Positions 33,845 to 42,650 of a stretch of 55,803 nucleotides of DNA are shown here, in pieces (the first letter of the stretch is position 1; each line of letters opens with the position of its first letter). Position numbers and translations under genes: made by a program. A model generated the notes under the pieces. That model had not been told where the DNA came from and searched no databases. It saw only the letters and a program-made list of their open reading frames with translations. The DNA is taken from NCBI RefSeq assembly GCF_945957525.1, contig NZ_CAMFLA010000025.1:1-55803 (forward strand), read 5' to 3'. Origin of the DNA: an uncultured Aquitalea sp. (GTDB lineage: Bacteria > Pseudomonadota > Gammaproteobacteria > Burkholderiales > Chromobacteriaceae).

Positions 33845-34603
33845 TTACTCGAGGTCTGCCTGCGCAATCACAATGATTTCCGCGCTATCGGCCCGCCACG
33901 GCTCGCCTTGCCAGTCGCCATGCCAGTCCACCCGGCTAAAACCGGCCCGGGCCAGATGTCCGGCAATACGGGCCTGTGGCATGAAGCGCAATACGCTGTC
34001 GCTGCGCAGGCGCTCGCCGCCGGGCAGAAAGTGGTAGTGGGTGGCAAAGCGCAGCAGCTCGCCGGCCAGTTCTTGCGTTTGGTGATGGATCTCCACCTGT
34101 TCGCCATCCGGCGTGGCGAGCACATGGCGGGACTGCTCGGCTGTCCACTTTAGCCAGGGCCGGGCCTGCGGATTGCGGCTTTCAAACATCAGCCGGCCGC
34201 CGGGCTGCAGGCGCTGGCGCACCGCCCGCAGCGTGCTTTGCACTTCCGCATCGCTCAGCAGGCACTGAAAGGCGTGGCCGGTCATCACCGCCACGTTGTA
34301 GTGCTCATCGTCCGGCAATTGCGCCGCGCCGCCTTCCAGCCAGCGCACCGCCTCCGCGCCCGGCCGCGCGCGGGCCGCCGCCAGCATGGCCGGCGCGGGA
34401 TCGATGGCGACAACGTGGTGCCCCAGCGCGGCCAGCCGCACGGCAAAGACGCCGGTTCCGCAGCCGATGTCCACCACGCTGAGGGGGGCCGGGCCAAGGC
34501 GGTGCTCATAAAACTGATAATCCGCCACGCCGCTGTTTTGCAGGTCGTACAACGGGATCAGGCGCGGGTGCGTGTATTGGGCGTTTTCGCAAGAGTGGGG
34601 CAT
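33845..34603 (-). CDS. SAM-dependent methyltransferase
   Basis: 252 residues from ATG 34603. Class I methyltransferase: motif I VVDIGCGTGVFAVRLA, motif II HHVVAIDPAPAMLAAAR, motif III region YNVAVMTGHAFQCLL and LQPGGRLMFESRNP. The overall pattern resembles the Methyltransf_25/11 group acting on small molecules. The substrate is unknown. The start TTG 34624 would add seven residues and is less likely. Confidence 0.85.
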   Translation of the reverse strand: MPHSCENAQYTHPRLIPLYDLQNSGVADYQFYEHRLGPAPLSVVDIGCGTGVFAVRLAALGHHVVAIDPAPAMLAAARARPGAEAVRWLEGGAAQLPDDEHYNVAVMTGHAFQCLLSDAEVQSTLRAVRQRLQPGGRLMFESRNPQARPWLKWTAEQSRHVLATPDGEQVEIHHQTQELAGELLRFATHYHFLPGGERLRSDSVLRFMPQARIAGHLARAGFSRVDWHGDWQGEPWRADSAEIIVIAQADLE

Positions 34604-34699
34604 AGCAGGCAGCGCCGGAAGCAAACAAACCAGCCATCCATGCTACTAGCATTTTCGGCTGCGGAGCAGCCAGTGCGGCGCAAGGCCGCCCGCCCTCGT

Positions 34700-35302
34700 T
34701 CAACAACCGGCGTCGTTCACAGGCTGGCCGGCAAAATGCTGTTCAATCCATGCCTCGCACACGGCCCACAACTTGGGCGCGCCGCGCTGGATGGCCGGGC
34801 CATAGCGGGATGCCACCTGTTGCAGCGTGACCTTGTTTTCCGTCCAGGTACCGCCGCCGGTAAACACATTGATGAGCAGGGGCTGGAAACGGTCCAGCGC
34901 CTTGGCGAAGCGGGCGTCTTCCGTTTCTCCGGCTTCGAACTCCCGCCACAAGGCCAACAAGCCTTCGCCTTGCGCGGCCGGCAGCAGGCCGAACAGACGC
35001 TGTGCGGCAAGGGCTTCCTCCCTGGCCTGCGCCTCAACGCTGTGGCCGGCGTGGATGGGGAAATCGCCCACGTCGATTTCCACGATGTCGTGTATCAACA
35101 GCATGCGCAGCACGCGGTTGGCGTCCACCGAGGCAGCGGCGTAATCGCTCAGCAGCAAGGCGTACATGGCCAGGTGCCAAGAGTGTTCTGCCGAGTTTTC
35201 CTTGCGGCTTTGGTCCAGCAAGGGCGATTGCCGAACGACGGATTTCAGACGGTCGATTTCGCGGAGAAAACTCAACTGTTGCTGCAAGGCGGCAATGGGC
35301 AT
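34700..35302 (-). CDS. HD-domain phosphohydrolase (YfbR/HDDC2-like)
   Basis: 200 residues. The HD metal ligands are visible: ENSAEHSWHLAMYALLL (first His), VLRMLLIHDIVEIDVGD (His-Asp pair), and DRFQPLLINVFTGG (late Asp). This is the pattern of YfbR-type 5'-deoxynucleotidases and human HDDC2, which dephosphorylate deoxynucleoside monophosphates. A nucleotide clean-up role is inferred. It is monocistronic. The start ATG 35302 matches the family N-terminus (LSFLREIDRLKSVVRQS). Confidence 0.88.
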   Translation of the reverse strand: MPIAALQQQLSFLREIDRLKSVVRQSPLLDQSRKENSAEHSWHLAMYALLLSDYAAASVDANRVLRMLLIHDIVEIDVGDFPIHAGHSVEAQAREEALAAQRLFGLLPAAQGEGLLALWREFEAGETEDARFAKALDRFQPLLINVFTGGGTWTENKVTLQQVASRYGPAIQRGAPKLWAVCEAWIEQHFAGQPVNDAGC

Positions 35303-35486
35303 GGCAGGCGGCGCAAAAGGGGTAGGCGCTGATTATATCGACCTGGCGACAAGCAGGCCCGCCTCGTACCGCCATTATCAATTTATTTTTGAAATAAATT
35401 GCTTTTCTGTCTTGTTTTTCAAAACAGAATAATGGGCGATCATGGACACTCTGATTTTCAGCATTGACGGGATTAAAGGAAACCTC

Positions 35487-35777
35487 ATGTCCGAACTCAC
35501 TCTGATCGCCAATATCACCGCCAAAGCCGAGCAGATTGCGCTGGTGAAAGCCGAACTGCTAAAGCTGATCGACGTTACCCGCGCCGAGGCGGGTTGCCTG
35601 CAGTACGACCTGCATCAGGACAATGACGACGCCGCGCACTTCACCTTTGTAGAACGCTGGGCATCGCGCGAGCTGTGGCAGGCCCATATGCAGTCGCCGC
35701 ATCTGCAGGATTACATGGCAGCCACCGACGGCGCGGTGGCGCTGTTTACGCTGAGCGAGCTGACGCGCGTCGCCTGA
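35487..35777 (+). CDS. Antibiotic biosynthesis monooxygenase (ABM) family protein
   Basis: 96 residues from ATG 35487 with AAAGGA upstream. The ABM ferredoxin-like fold is visible: LTLIANITAKAEQIALVKAELLKL, EAGCLQYDLHQDNDDAAHFTFVERWAS, and HMQSPHLQDYM. Members (YgiN type) are quinol monooxygenases or small redox proteins. The actual substrate is unknown. It is a single gene closed by a strong terminator. The AT-rich stretch 35380-35440 upstream is the probable promoter region. Confidence 0.88.
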   Translation: MSELTLIANITAKAEQIALVKAELLKLIDVTRAEAGCLQYDLHQDNDDAAHFTFVERWASRELWQAHMQSPHLQDYMAATDGAVALFTLSELTRVA

Positions 35778-35800
35778 TCCGCGCCAGCGCGGCAAGCATG

Positions 35801-35830
35801 CAAAAAGCGGCCAAAACAGCCGCTTTTTTT
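35801..35830 (+). terminator. Terminator after the ABM gene
   Basis: AAAAAGCGGC and GCCGCTTTTT form a ten-base stem around CAAAACA, with seven T. Confidence 0.9.
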
Positions 35831-35847
35831 GTGGTGCGCACGCCGCT

Positions 35848-35988
35848 TCAGCCCGGCAGGTCGCGATAGAGTTCCGGGTCCAGCAAATCGCGCAGCGGCA
35901 GGCCTACAGCGTCAGCCAGGGCGCTCATGTTGTCGACTGAAATATTGCGTGCGCCTTTTGCCTGCGGGGCATGGCGCACCGCAAAAAG
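35848..35988 (-). pseudogene. C-terminal fragment of an XRE-type HTH regulator
   Basis: The last 35 residues read GARNISVDNMSALADAVGLPLRDLLDPELYRDLPG, the hallmark end of XRE regulators (the segment after the recognition helix). Before it, LFAVRHAPQAK could be the regulator's N-terminal helix joined directly to the end, with the middle deleted. No complete HTH is present on any frame, so the gene is dead. Confidence 0.75.
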
Positions 35989-35997
35989 ACCAAGCCC

Positions 35998-36354
35998 ATG
36001 AGCAAGGCGCCGCGCAAACCCGCCCGGGCCGATCCGCGTTTTGCCCGCTTCATGCAGCAAGCCTGTCTGCCGGCGGATGGCTGACGCGCCCGCCTCATTG
36101 CCCTGCAACAGGCACTGGGCGACGCCCCCTTGCCCGAAGCGGCGCAGGCCTTGCAGCGCGCCGGCGACAGGCTGGAATCCCGGCTGACGGCGGTGCGGCT
36201 GCTGCTGAACGATAGCGGCAAGACGCTGGGGCAGGTCATGGCCATGCTGGAAAGTGCCGGCGTTGAAGACCTGATCCGGTTTGACCCCCAAATCATGCTG
36301 ACCCACCTGCGCGAGCCGCTGCGCTGTGCACAAGAAGAGCTGCACCGCCTCTGA
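35998..36354 (+). pseudogene. Hypothetical gene interrupted by an in-frame TGA
   Basis: From ATG 35998 the frame reads MSKAPRKPARADPRFARFMQ and QACLPADG, meets TGA at 36082, then continues RARLIALQQALGDAPLPEAAQALQ through to HLREPLRCAQEELHRL and a normal stop. The two parts share codon style and no ribosome site precedes the second, so one nonsense change is the simplest reading. I do not recognise the protein. A short protein from TTG 36130 cannot be excluded. Confidence 0.6.
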
Positions 36355-36368
36355 ACGGCCGCCGGCAA

Positions 36369-36399
36369 GACAAAGCCCCCGGCCTTGCGGCGCGGGGGC
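36369..36399. repeat. 31-bp direct repeat with GC hairpin, copy 1
   Basis: Identical over 31 bases to 36637-36667. It contains GCCCCCG and CGGGGGC, which can form a stem, so each copy may act as a terminator-like structure. The pair brackets the 39-residue membrane protein gene. Confidence 0.8.
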
Positions 36400-36427
36400 T
36401 TGGCTGCTACCGGGTTGGCCGCAGCCT

Positions 36428-36547
36428 TCAGCGCCACAAGAAAAGGATAAACAGCGCCAGCAGGCCCAACTCCAGCGTCAGCACCACTGTGCTGACGATA
36501 AGGGATGACTTCCGGTCCACTTCAGCATTGCGCTTCATGTCCAGCAT
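36428..36547 (-). CDS. 39-residue single-span membrane protein
   Basis: From ATG 36547, five to nine bases after a clear AGGAG, the frame encodes 39 residues: a charged N-terminus (MLDMKRNAEVDRKSS) and one hydrophobic helix (about 16-37, LIVSTVVLTLELGLLALFIL). Small integral proteins of this build are often regulators of larger membrane proteins. The nearest same-strand neighbour upstream is the Pit phosphate transporter, whose stop is 162 bases away. No homologous family is recognised. Confidence 0.6.
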   Translation of the reverse strand: MLDMKRNAEVDRKSSLIVSTVVLTLELGLLALFILFLWR

Positions 36548-36636
36548 GCTGACTCTCCTTGGTGGGGCGGGACGCCCGATAAGCTGGGTGGACAAGCCGG
36601 CCGCGCCATGGGTTCCCGCCATCCGCGCTTCCCCAT

Positions 36637-36667
36637 GACAAAGCCCCCGGCCTTGCGGCGCGGGGGC
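36637..36667. repeat. 31-bp direct repeat with GC hairpin, copy 2
   Basis: Exact copy of 36369-36399, lying 41 bases beyond the stop of the Pit gene, where a terminator would be expected. Confidence 0.8.
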
Positions 36668-36708
36668 GCTTTACCGGGGGCTTGGCCATTGGCCAAAGGG
36701 CTGCCGCA

Positions 36709-38274
36709 TCAGAACAGCTTGCTCAGCACAAAATACAGGCTGCCGGACAACAGCATGGCCATCGGCAGGGTCAGTACCCAGGCCATGGCCAGATTGCGCA
36801 CCGTGGCCATTTGCAGGCCGGAACGATTGGCGGCCATGGTGCCGGCCACGCCGGAGGACAACACATGGGTGGTGGACACCGGCAGGCCGAAGGCATCCGC
36901 CGCGCCGATAGTGGCCATGGCCACCAGCTCGGCGGAAGCGCCCTGGGCATAGGTCAGATGACTCTTGCCAATTTTCTCGCCCACCGTCACCACAATGCGC
37001 TTCCAGCCCACCATGGTGCCCAGACCCAACGCAATGGCCACAGCCACTTTCACCCACAACGGAATGAACTTGGTGGCGGCGTCGATCTCGCTCTTGAAGG
37101 TTTTGAGATTGGCCTGAGTTGCCGGCGGCAGCGCGATGGTCTTGTCCTTGCCGATTGCATTGATGGCTTCGGACGCCAGATACATATCGTTGCGCACATT
37201 GGCCACGCTGGATTTGGGCAGCTTGTTCAGCGAACCATGCTGCGCCACTTGCTCGCGGATGCCGCCCACCACTTCGCCCAGCGCCGGCAGCAGGGCCGGG
37301 GTGGCCTGATGACTGCGGATGTAGTCGGTGAGCGTGGCGCGGGGGTTGGCCGAAGCCGGGCCTTGCGGCAGCGACTGCTGGGTCACCGTGGCCACGGCGA
37401 CAAACTGGTTGGCCTGGCTGGCCGGCATGGCGTGGTTCAACGCGTAGGACATGGGCACGGTGCCCACCAGGATCAGCATGATCAGGCCCATGCCTTTCTG
37501 GCCATCGTTGGAGCCGTGCGCGAAGGACACGCCGGTACAGGTGAGCACCAGCAGGCTGCGCACCCACCACGGCGGCGGCTGCTGGCCCTTGGGGGCTTCA
37601 TAGAGTTCGCGGTTTTTCACTACCTGCCGCAGCACGATCAACAACAAGGCGGCGCAAGCAAAGCCGATCAGCGGCGACAGCAGCAGCGAGTAGCCCACCT
37701 TGGCGGCTTGCGACCAGTCCACGCCGCTGGTGCCGTCGCGGCCGTGCATCAGCGCATTGGCGATGCCCACGCCGATGATGGAGCCGATCAGCGTATGCGA
37801 AGACGAGGCCGGCAGGCCCAGCCACCAGGTGCCCAGATTCCAGACAATGGCGGCCAGCAGCAGGGCAAACACCATGGCGAAGCCCGCGCCTGAGCCCACT
37901 TGCAGGATCAGCTCCACCGGCAGCAGCGAGATGATGCCGAACGCCACCGCGCCGCTGGAAAACAGCACCCCCAGAAAATTGAACACGCCGGACCACACCA
38001 CAGCCACATGCGGCGGCAAGGAGTGGGTGTAGATCACGGTAGCCACCGCGTTGGCGGTGTCGTGGAAGCCGTTGACGAACTCGAAACCCAGCGCAATCAG
38101 CAAGGCCAGTCCCAGCAGCAGATAAGGCAGGTAGGAGGTCAGCTGGCTGGCGGCCAGATCCTGACGCAGATTGAGCACGCAAAACAGCAGGCCGGCAAAC
38201 ACCAGCAGCAGGAACAGACTGCGAAAGGCCGGGTGCGGCTTGCCCAGCCGGGGCAGAGTGGCGGTGGAGCTCAT
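36709..38274 (-). CDS. pit: Inorganic phosphate transporter, PiT family
   Basis: Low-affinity cation-coupled phosphate carrier of the inner membrane. It is 521 residues from ATG 38274 (GAGG upstream) with about ten spans. The duplicated PHO-4 signatures are visible: LGFEFVNGFHDTANAVATVIY near residue 65 and SFAHGSNDGQKGMGLI in the middle, with DAFGLPVSTTHVLSSG near the C-terminus. A hydrophilic insert (residues about 340-420) separates the halves, as in E. coli PitA. It could supply or re-import phosphate released by the phosphonate cluster nearby (inference). Confidence 0.95.
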   Translation of the reverse strand: MSSTATLPRLGKPHPAFRSLFLLLVFAGLLFCVLNLRQDLAASQLTSYLPYLLLGLALLIALGFEFVNGFHDTANAVATVIYTHSLPPHVAVVWSGVFNFLGVLFSSGAVAFGIISLLPVELILQVGSGAGFAMVFALLLAAIVWNLGTWWLGLPASSSHTLIGSIIGVGIANALMHGRDGTSGVDWSQAAKVGYSLLLSPLIGFACAALLLIVLRQVVKNRELYEAPKGQQPPPWWVRSLLVLTCTGVSFAHGSNDGQKGMGLIMLILVGTVPMSYALNHAMPASQANQFVAVATVTQQSLPQGPASANPRATLTDYIRSHQATPALLPALGEVVGGIREQVAQHGSLNKLPKSSVANVRNDMYLASEAINAIGKDKTIALPPATQANLKTFKSEIDAATKFIPLWVKVAVAIALGLGTMVGWKRIVVTVGEKIGKSHLTYAQGASAELVAMATIGAADAFGLPVSTTHVLSSGVAGTMAANRSGLQMATVRNLAMAWVLTLPMAMLLSGSLYFVLSKLF

Positions 38275-38498
38275 GGAAAACCTCGGGCATGGATAACAGT
38301 GGCCAGTCTCCGCCATGTTTATTAAAGATTTTTAATGGCTTTTTCGGCGCTTCGTTAAATATTGTAATTCCATGAGCATGTGCGATAAACCGTGTCAATC
38401 CGGCAACAAGACGCCTTGCTCGCGTCCTGCTTTCTCAGCTCGCCAGCACGGGCGGTTTGCACCGTAAAATGGTTGGCCATGCATTTTGGAAATCAGCC

Positions 38499-38804
38499 AT
38501 GTCCGGTTTGTTGCAATCCCTTCGGCCAACCTTGCCCAGACTTTGTCTTGCTATTGGCCTAGTGTTTTCTTATGGCGTGGTGGAGGCCAAAACCCCGCCG
38601 CCGCGCGTCGAAGATGCGCAGTTGATTGAACAAGGCAGCTACATCAACAAAGACGGCCAGACCGTGCACAGCCCGGCCCATACCCGCAGCGGCAAGAAAC
38701 CCGACGGCGCCAGCGCCCGCTGTCGCGACGGCAGCTACAGCTTCAGCACTCATCACCGCGGTACCTGCTCGCGTCACGGCGGCGTGGCCGAGTGGTATCG
38801 CTGA
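38499..38804 (+). CDS. Secreted DUF3761 protein
   Basis: 101 residues from ATG 38499. A signal peptide (about 1-30, ending YGVVEA) precedes a short domain with DGASARCRDGSYSFSTHHR and GTCSRHGGVAEWYR, the DUF3761 signature. The function is unknown; the conserved cysteines probably form a disulfide. A GGTTGGCCGAAG repeat lies inside the signal-peptide codons at 38520. The next gene starts two bases after its stop codon. Confidence 0.85.
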   Translation: MSGLLQSLRPTLPRLCLAIGLVFSYGVVEAKTPPPRVEDAQLIEQGSYINKDGQTVHSPAHTRSGKKPDGASARCRDGSYSFSTHHRGTCSRHGGVAEWYR

Positions 38805-38805
38805 C

Positions 38806-39255
38806 ATGGATAGCCCGCTGCGCCTGCGACCGGCCGGGCCGGAAGACGAAGCCTTTTTGTTGGCCTTGCGCCGCGACACCATGAACGAGCACTTGCTGCG
38901 CGCGGGCGAAGCCACCGACGACGACAGCCACCTTGCGCGCCTGCGCCTCAATTACGCGCACGCCTGCGTGGTAGAGCTGCGTGGCCAGCCGGTGGGTTTG
39001 CTAAAACTGGTGCGCGAGGCCGGCCCGCGCGGCTGGTATCTGAACCAGATCCAGCTTCTGCCGGCGCTGCACGGGCAGGGACTGGGCGAAGCGCTGCTGC
39101 GCCAGGCAATGCGCGCAGCCGGCGCGGCCGGGGTGGGCTTGCATTTGAGCGTATTGCGCGGCAATCCTGCGCTGCGCCTTTATCAGCGCGAGGGGTTTGT
39201 GGAATACCGCTCAGACGAGCGCAACCACTATTTGCACTGGCCCGGCTCAACGTGA
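38806..39255 (+). CDS. GNAT-family N-acetyltransferase
   Basis: 149 residues from ATG 38806. Motif A is clear in WYLNQIQLLPALHGQGLGEALLRQAM, followed by LHLSVLRGNPALRLYQREGFVEY (motif B). The N-terminus LRLRPAGPEDEAFLLALRRDTM is typical. The substrate is unknown. It is almost contiguous with the DUF3761 gene, suggesting one transcript, and converges on the MFS gene with a 19-base gap. Confidence 0.88.
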   Translation: MDSPLRLRPAGPEDEAFLLALRRDTMNEHLLRAGEATDDDSHLARLRLNYAHACVVELRGQPVGLLKLVREAGPRGWYLNQIQLLPALHGQGLGEALLRQAMRAAGAAGVGLHLSVLRGNPALRLYQREGFVEYRSDERNHYLHWPGST

Positions 39256-39274
39256 AAAACCGGGCCTCTGGTCG

Positions 39275-40459
39275 TCATGCGCCCGGATTCGTCAGCGCCT
39301 GCTCCACCTTCCAGGACAAGGGCAGCGTCAGCAGCAGCACCGCCGCCAGCGTCAACAGCGCGTCGGTCAGACCGACGCGGTCGCTCAATGCGCCAAACAA
39401 CACGGGAGCAATGGCCCCCGCGCCGATGGTGACGGTATAGAAACGGGCAAAGCCGCGCTCGCGGCTTTCTTTGCCGGAGACTGCCGGCACGGTGCCGGCC
39501 AGCGCGGTGGAGGTGCCGTTGAGCACCAGCCCCAGCGGCGGCAACAACAGCCATAGCGCCCAGAGCGGCACAATCAGCGCCAGTGCGATCATCAAGGAGG
39601 TGGCGGTTTCGCTCAGCCACACCGTGCGCATCATGCCGATGCGCGCGCCCAGATAGCCGCAAGCCAGTTTGCCGAAGGCCCCGCCGACAAACAGCAGGGA
39701 CAAAGCCAGGCCGATGGCGGCTTTGCCCGCGCCGTGCGCCTGCAACAAAAAAGGCAGGAAGGTCATGAAGCCGCTGCGCGCGGCGGTATCCAGAAAGCCG
39801 GTCAGCAACAGCGGCGTCAGGCCGCCGTGGGCGCCCCCCGCTTCCTTTGCGCTGCGCTTGGCGCCTTGTGCTGTCGGCGCGGCGTCCTTTGGCAGAAGCC
39901 AAGCCAGCAAGCCGGCGGCGGCCAAGCCCAGCGCGCCTGCGCCCAGCAGGCTGTAGCGCCAGCCCACATAGGCCAGCCCGATGCCGGTCAGCGCCGGTAA
40001 CGCCATCTTGCCCACGTCGCCGGCAAAGTTGTAATGCGCCAGCGCCTGCCGCATGCGGGTTTCGTCCCGCTGGCTGTCCGCTACCAGCGCTGACGCCAGC
40101 GGGTGCTGGGTGCTTGCACCCAGGCCACCCAGCACCAGGGCCAGCAACAGGGTGTAGAGCCCCAGCGCCTGGGAGGCCAGCAAATAGGCGCAGCCGGTAA
40201 GCACGGTGCCGGCCAGCAGCAAGCGGCGACGGCCAAAGCGCAGCGCCAGCCGGCTCATGGTCAGCTGGCAACTGGCCATCGCGCCGGAGTACGCGCCGCG
40301 CAGCAAACCCACCACCGCGTAAGGCAGGAGAAATTGCTGCTGCCATACCGGCAACAGCACATAGACAAGATCGGTCAGGCCGTCGTGCACGGCATGGGCG
40401 ACACTACCGGCCGCAACGGCGCTGCGGTCGCCATATGAAGCGGAAGACGGGCTTGGCAT
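39275..40459 (-). CDS. Major facilitator superfamily transporter
   Basis: 394 residues from ATG 40459; GTG 40495 would add 12. There are twelve predicted spans. The loop 2-3 motif LALRFGRRRLLLAGTVL and its half-two counterpart YLGARIGMMRTVWLSETATS are present. The N-terminus HAVHDGLTDLVYVLLPVW resembles the fosmidomycin-resistance (Fsr) group. The substrate is unknown. It lies 101 bases beyond the stop of the phosphonate-cluster regulator on the same strand, so uptake or export of a phosphonate-like compound is conceivable, though only by position. Confidence 0.8.
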   Translation of the reverse strand: MPSPSSASYGDRSAVAAGSVAHAVHDGLTDLVYVLLPVWQQQFLLPYAVVGLLRGAYSGAMASCQLTMSRLALRFGRRRLLLAGTVLTGCAYLLASQALGLYTLLLALVLGGLGASTQHPLASALVADSQRDETRMRQALAHYNFAGDVGKMALPALTGIGLAYVGWRYSLLGAGALGLAAAGLLAWLLPKDAAPTAQGAKRSAKEAGGAHGGLTPLLLTGFLDTAARSGFMTFLPFLLQAHGAGKAAIGLALSLLFVGGAFGKLACGYLGARIGMMRTVWLSETATSLMIALALIVPLWALWLLLPPLGLVLNGTSTALAGTVPAVSGKESRERGFARFYTVTIGAGAIAPVLFGALSDRVGLTDALLTLAAVLLLTLPLSWKVEQALTNPGA

Positions 40460-40560
40460 GGGAGGAGAAGAGGTGGCGATCAACAACCATGACACTGTGC
40501 TCGGGCGGCCGGACTGTCAAGCCGAAGGCCAGCCGGGGCAACGCTGGCCGGCGCGCGGGC

Positions 40561-41322
40561 TCAGCCCTTCGTCCAAGCTTCCTCGTCGCCGGTATCCACC
40601 TCAATTTCCAGACTGTCGTGCCGCCAGTATTCGATGTCGTAATCCACCACCCGGCCATGCTGGTCGTAGTTGAGGCGTTGCAGCAGCAGGGCCGGCAGGC
40701 CGGCGGTGGCGCCCAAGAGATTGGCCACGTGGTCCGGCAGGCTGGTGGGATGGAAGCGCAGCCGCATGCGGGCGTAGCGCAGATCGTAGCGGGTGGCGTA
40801 GAGATCGGTGAGGCTGCCGTTGAGATCCTGATCCAGCAAATCCGGCGCGCGTTCGGGCAGCACGATGTTTTCGCAGTAACACAGCGCGCGCTCATTGGCG
40901 AAACGCAGCCGCTTGAGCAGGTACACCTGATCAAAAGCCTTCAAGCCCAACACGTCCATGACGCCGGCCGGCACAGTCTGGCGGCCCTTCTCCAGCAATT
41001 GGGTGCGCGGCACGCCGCCCTGTTCGCTGACGATACGGTGGAAATTGGTGGTGACGGTGGGATTGAGCCGCAGCCTTGGCGGCGTGACGAACCAGCCGCG
41101 CCGTTCTTCGCGGTAAATCAGCCCACTGGACTCCAGTTGCACCAGCGCCTCGCGGATGGTGACGCGGGTGGTGTCGAAGCGTTCGCACAGCAGGCGCTCG
41201 GAGGCCAGGCGGTCGCCGGCGGCGAGGCCGCCTTCGCGAATCTGGCGCGCCAGTTCGTCCTTGATGCGCAGGTATTGCGGCTTGCCGGCGCTGTCGGCGA
41301 GAAGATGCAGGCTGTCGGTCAT
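40561..41322 (-). CDS. GntR-family regulator with UTRA domain (phosphonate cluster)
   Basis: 253 residues from ATG 41322. A GntR winged helix (residues about 12-80: [44 protein letters not shown]) is joined to a UTRA ligand-binding domain (about 95-250). UTRA-type regulators beside phnW are usually repressors released by an aminophosphonate or a catabolite, as for PhnR. The gene is divergent from phnW, and palindromes 14-27 bases before its own start and 12-23 bases before phnW are probable operators, implying autoregulation. Confidence 0.9.
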   Translation of the reverse strand: MTDSLHLLADSAGKPQYLRIKDELARQIREGGLAAGDRLASERLLCERFDTTRVTIREALVQLESSGLIYREERRGWFVTPPRLRLNPTVTTNFHRIVSEQGGVPRTQLLEKGRQTVPAGVMDVLGLKAFDQVYLLKRLRFANERALCYCENIVLPERAPDLLDQDLNGSLTDLYATRYDLRYARMRLRFHPTSLPDHVANLLGATAGLPALLLQRLNYDQHGRVVDYDIEYWRHDSLEIEVDTGDEEAWTKG

Positions 41323-41335
41323 GGCAGTGTGTCTT

Positions 41336-41349
41336 TTGGTATACACCAA
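41336..41349. promoter_or_regulatory. Probable GntR/UTRA operator in front of the regulator
   Basis: TTGGTATACACCAA, an imperfect palindrome with the core GGTATACACC. It lies 14-27 bases upstream of the regulator's ATG. It closely matches the palindrome at 41491-41502 and the general GT-N-TA-N-AC pattern of GntR operators. Confidence 0.75.
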
Positions 41350-41490
41350 GATTATGCCGCAAAGGCAGTCGGCACGCGGGATTTTCTGGTATTGGCGAAT
41401 GGTGGGCTTGTCGGTTTGATGAATTTTTTGTTGCACCTGCCGCTAAGGCTTTGACTGAGTGGTATGTGCAACGGAGAATGGCGGCAAATC

Positions 41491-41502
41491 TGGTATATAC
41501 CA
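41491..41502. promoter_or_regulatory. Probable GntR/UTRA operator in front of phnW
   Basis: TGGTATATACCA, a perfect 12-base palindrome ending 11 bases before the phnW ATG. Binding here would block transcription or initiation of phnW-pbfA-phnX. Confidence 0.8.
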
Positions 41503-41513
41503 AGGAAACCGCC

Positions 41514-42647
41514 ATGAGCCTGATCCCCGACGCCAAAACGCAAGACTATCTCCTGCTGACCCCCGGCCCGCTCAGCACCACCCGCAGCGTGCGGGCCGCC
41601 ATGCTGTACGACAGCTGTACCTGGGACGACGATTACAACCTCGGCGTGGTGGAGCCGGTGCGCGCCGAGCTGGTGCGGCTGGCCGCGCCCAACGGCGGCG
41701 GCGACAACTACACCGTGGCCCTGCTGCAAGGCAGCGGCAGCTATGTGGTGGAAAGCGTGCTGGGCTCGGCGCTGGCCGGGCGCGACAAGCTGCTGATCGT
41801 CAACAACGGCGCTTACGGCTCGCGCATGGTGGAGATTGCCCGCGTACTGGGCTTGCATTATGTGGAGATGGATTGCGGCGAGACCTCGGCGCCCAATCTG
41901 GCCGCCATGGCGCGCCTGCTGGAAAGCGACGCCGGCATCAGTCATGTGGCGATGGTGCACTGTGAAACCACCACCGGCATGCTCAACCCGCTGGAGGAGG
42001 TGGCCGCGCTGTGCCGTCGCCACGGCCGGGAACTGATCGTGGACGCCATGAGCAGCTTCGGCGGCGTGCCGATGGATGTGCCGGCGCTGGGCGCGAGCTT
42101 TGTCATCAGTTCGGCCAACAAGTGCATCCAGGGCGTGCCCGGCTTCGGCTTCGTCATTGCCCGCCGCGACGCCATGGCGCGTTGCCAGGGCCGCGCCCGC
42201 TCGCTGGCGCTGGATCTGTACGCGCAATGGCACGCCATGGAAACCCAACACGGCAAATGGCGCTTCACCTCCCCTACCCATACCGTGCTGGCCTTTGCGC
42301 AAGCGCTGCGCGAACTGGATGCCGAGGGCGGCGTGGCCGCGCGCTATCAGCGTTATCGCCAGAATCAGCGCAAGCTGGTGAACGGCATGCGCGAGCTGGG
42401 CTTCGACACCTTGCTGCCGGATGCGCAGCACTCGCCGGTGATCACCGCGTTTCACTCCCCCAGCCATCCGGATTACCAATTCAAGCGCTTCTATCAGTTG
42501 CTGAAGGACAAGCGCTTTGTCATCTACCCAGGCAAGGTCTCGCGGGCGGATTGCTTCCGCATCGGCAATATCGGCGACGTATCGCCGGCGGATGTGGATC
42601 GTCTGCTCACGGCCATCGCCGCCTCCCGCTACTGGCTGCGGGACTGA
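41514..42647 (+). CDS. phnW: 2-aminoethylphosphonate--pyruvate transaminase
   Basis: PLP enzyme that converts 2-aminoethylphosphonate and pyruvate into phosphonoacetaldehyde and alanine. It is 377 residues. [20 protein letters not shown] at the start, [35 protein letters not shown] (PLP aspartate) and [16 protein letters not shown] (Schiff-base lysine) are family signatures. ATG 41514 follows a site (aagga) and the operator palindrome. It leads the phnW-pbfA-phnX operon, with only three bases to the next gene. Confidence 0.96.
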   Translation: MSLIPDAKTQDYLLLTPGPLSTTRSVRAAMLYDSCTWDDDYNLGVVEPVRAELVRLAAPNGGGDNYTVALLQGSGSYVVESVLGSALAGRDKLLIVNNGAYGSRMVEIARVLGLHYVEMDCGETSAPNLAAMARLLESDAGISHVAMVHCETTTGMLNPLEEVAALCRRHGRELIVDAMSSFGGVPMDVPALGASFVISSANKCIQGVPGFGFVIARRDAMARCQGRARSLALDLYAQWHAMETQHGKWRFTSPTHTVLAFAQALRELDAEGGVAARYQRYRQNQRKLVNGMRELGFDTLLPDAQHSPVITAFHSPSHPDYQFKRFYQLLKDKRFVIYPGKVSRADCFRIGNIGDVSPADVDRLLTAIAASRYWLRD

Positions 42648-42650
42648 GCC

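Noticed and set aside
36082-36084. In-frame TGA read as selenocysteine
   Set aside because: No selenocysteine-insertion-like hairpin or redox-protein context was seen. A simple nonsense mutation is more likely.
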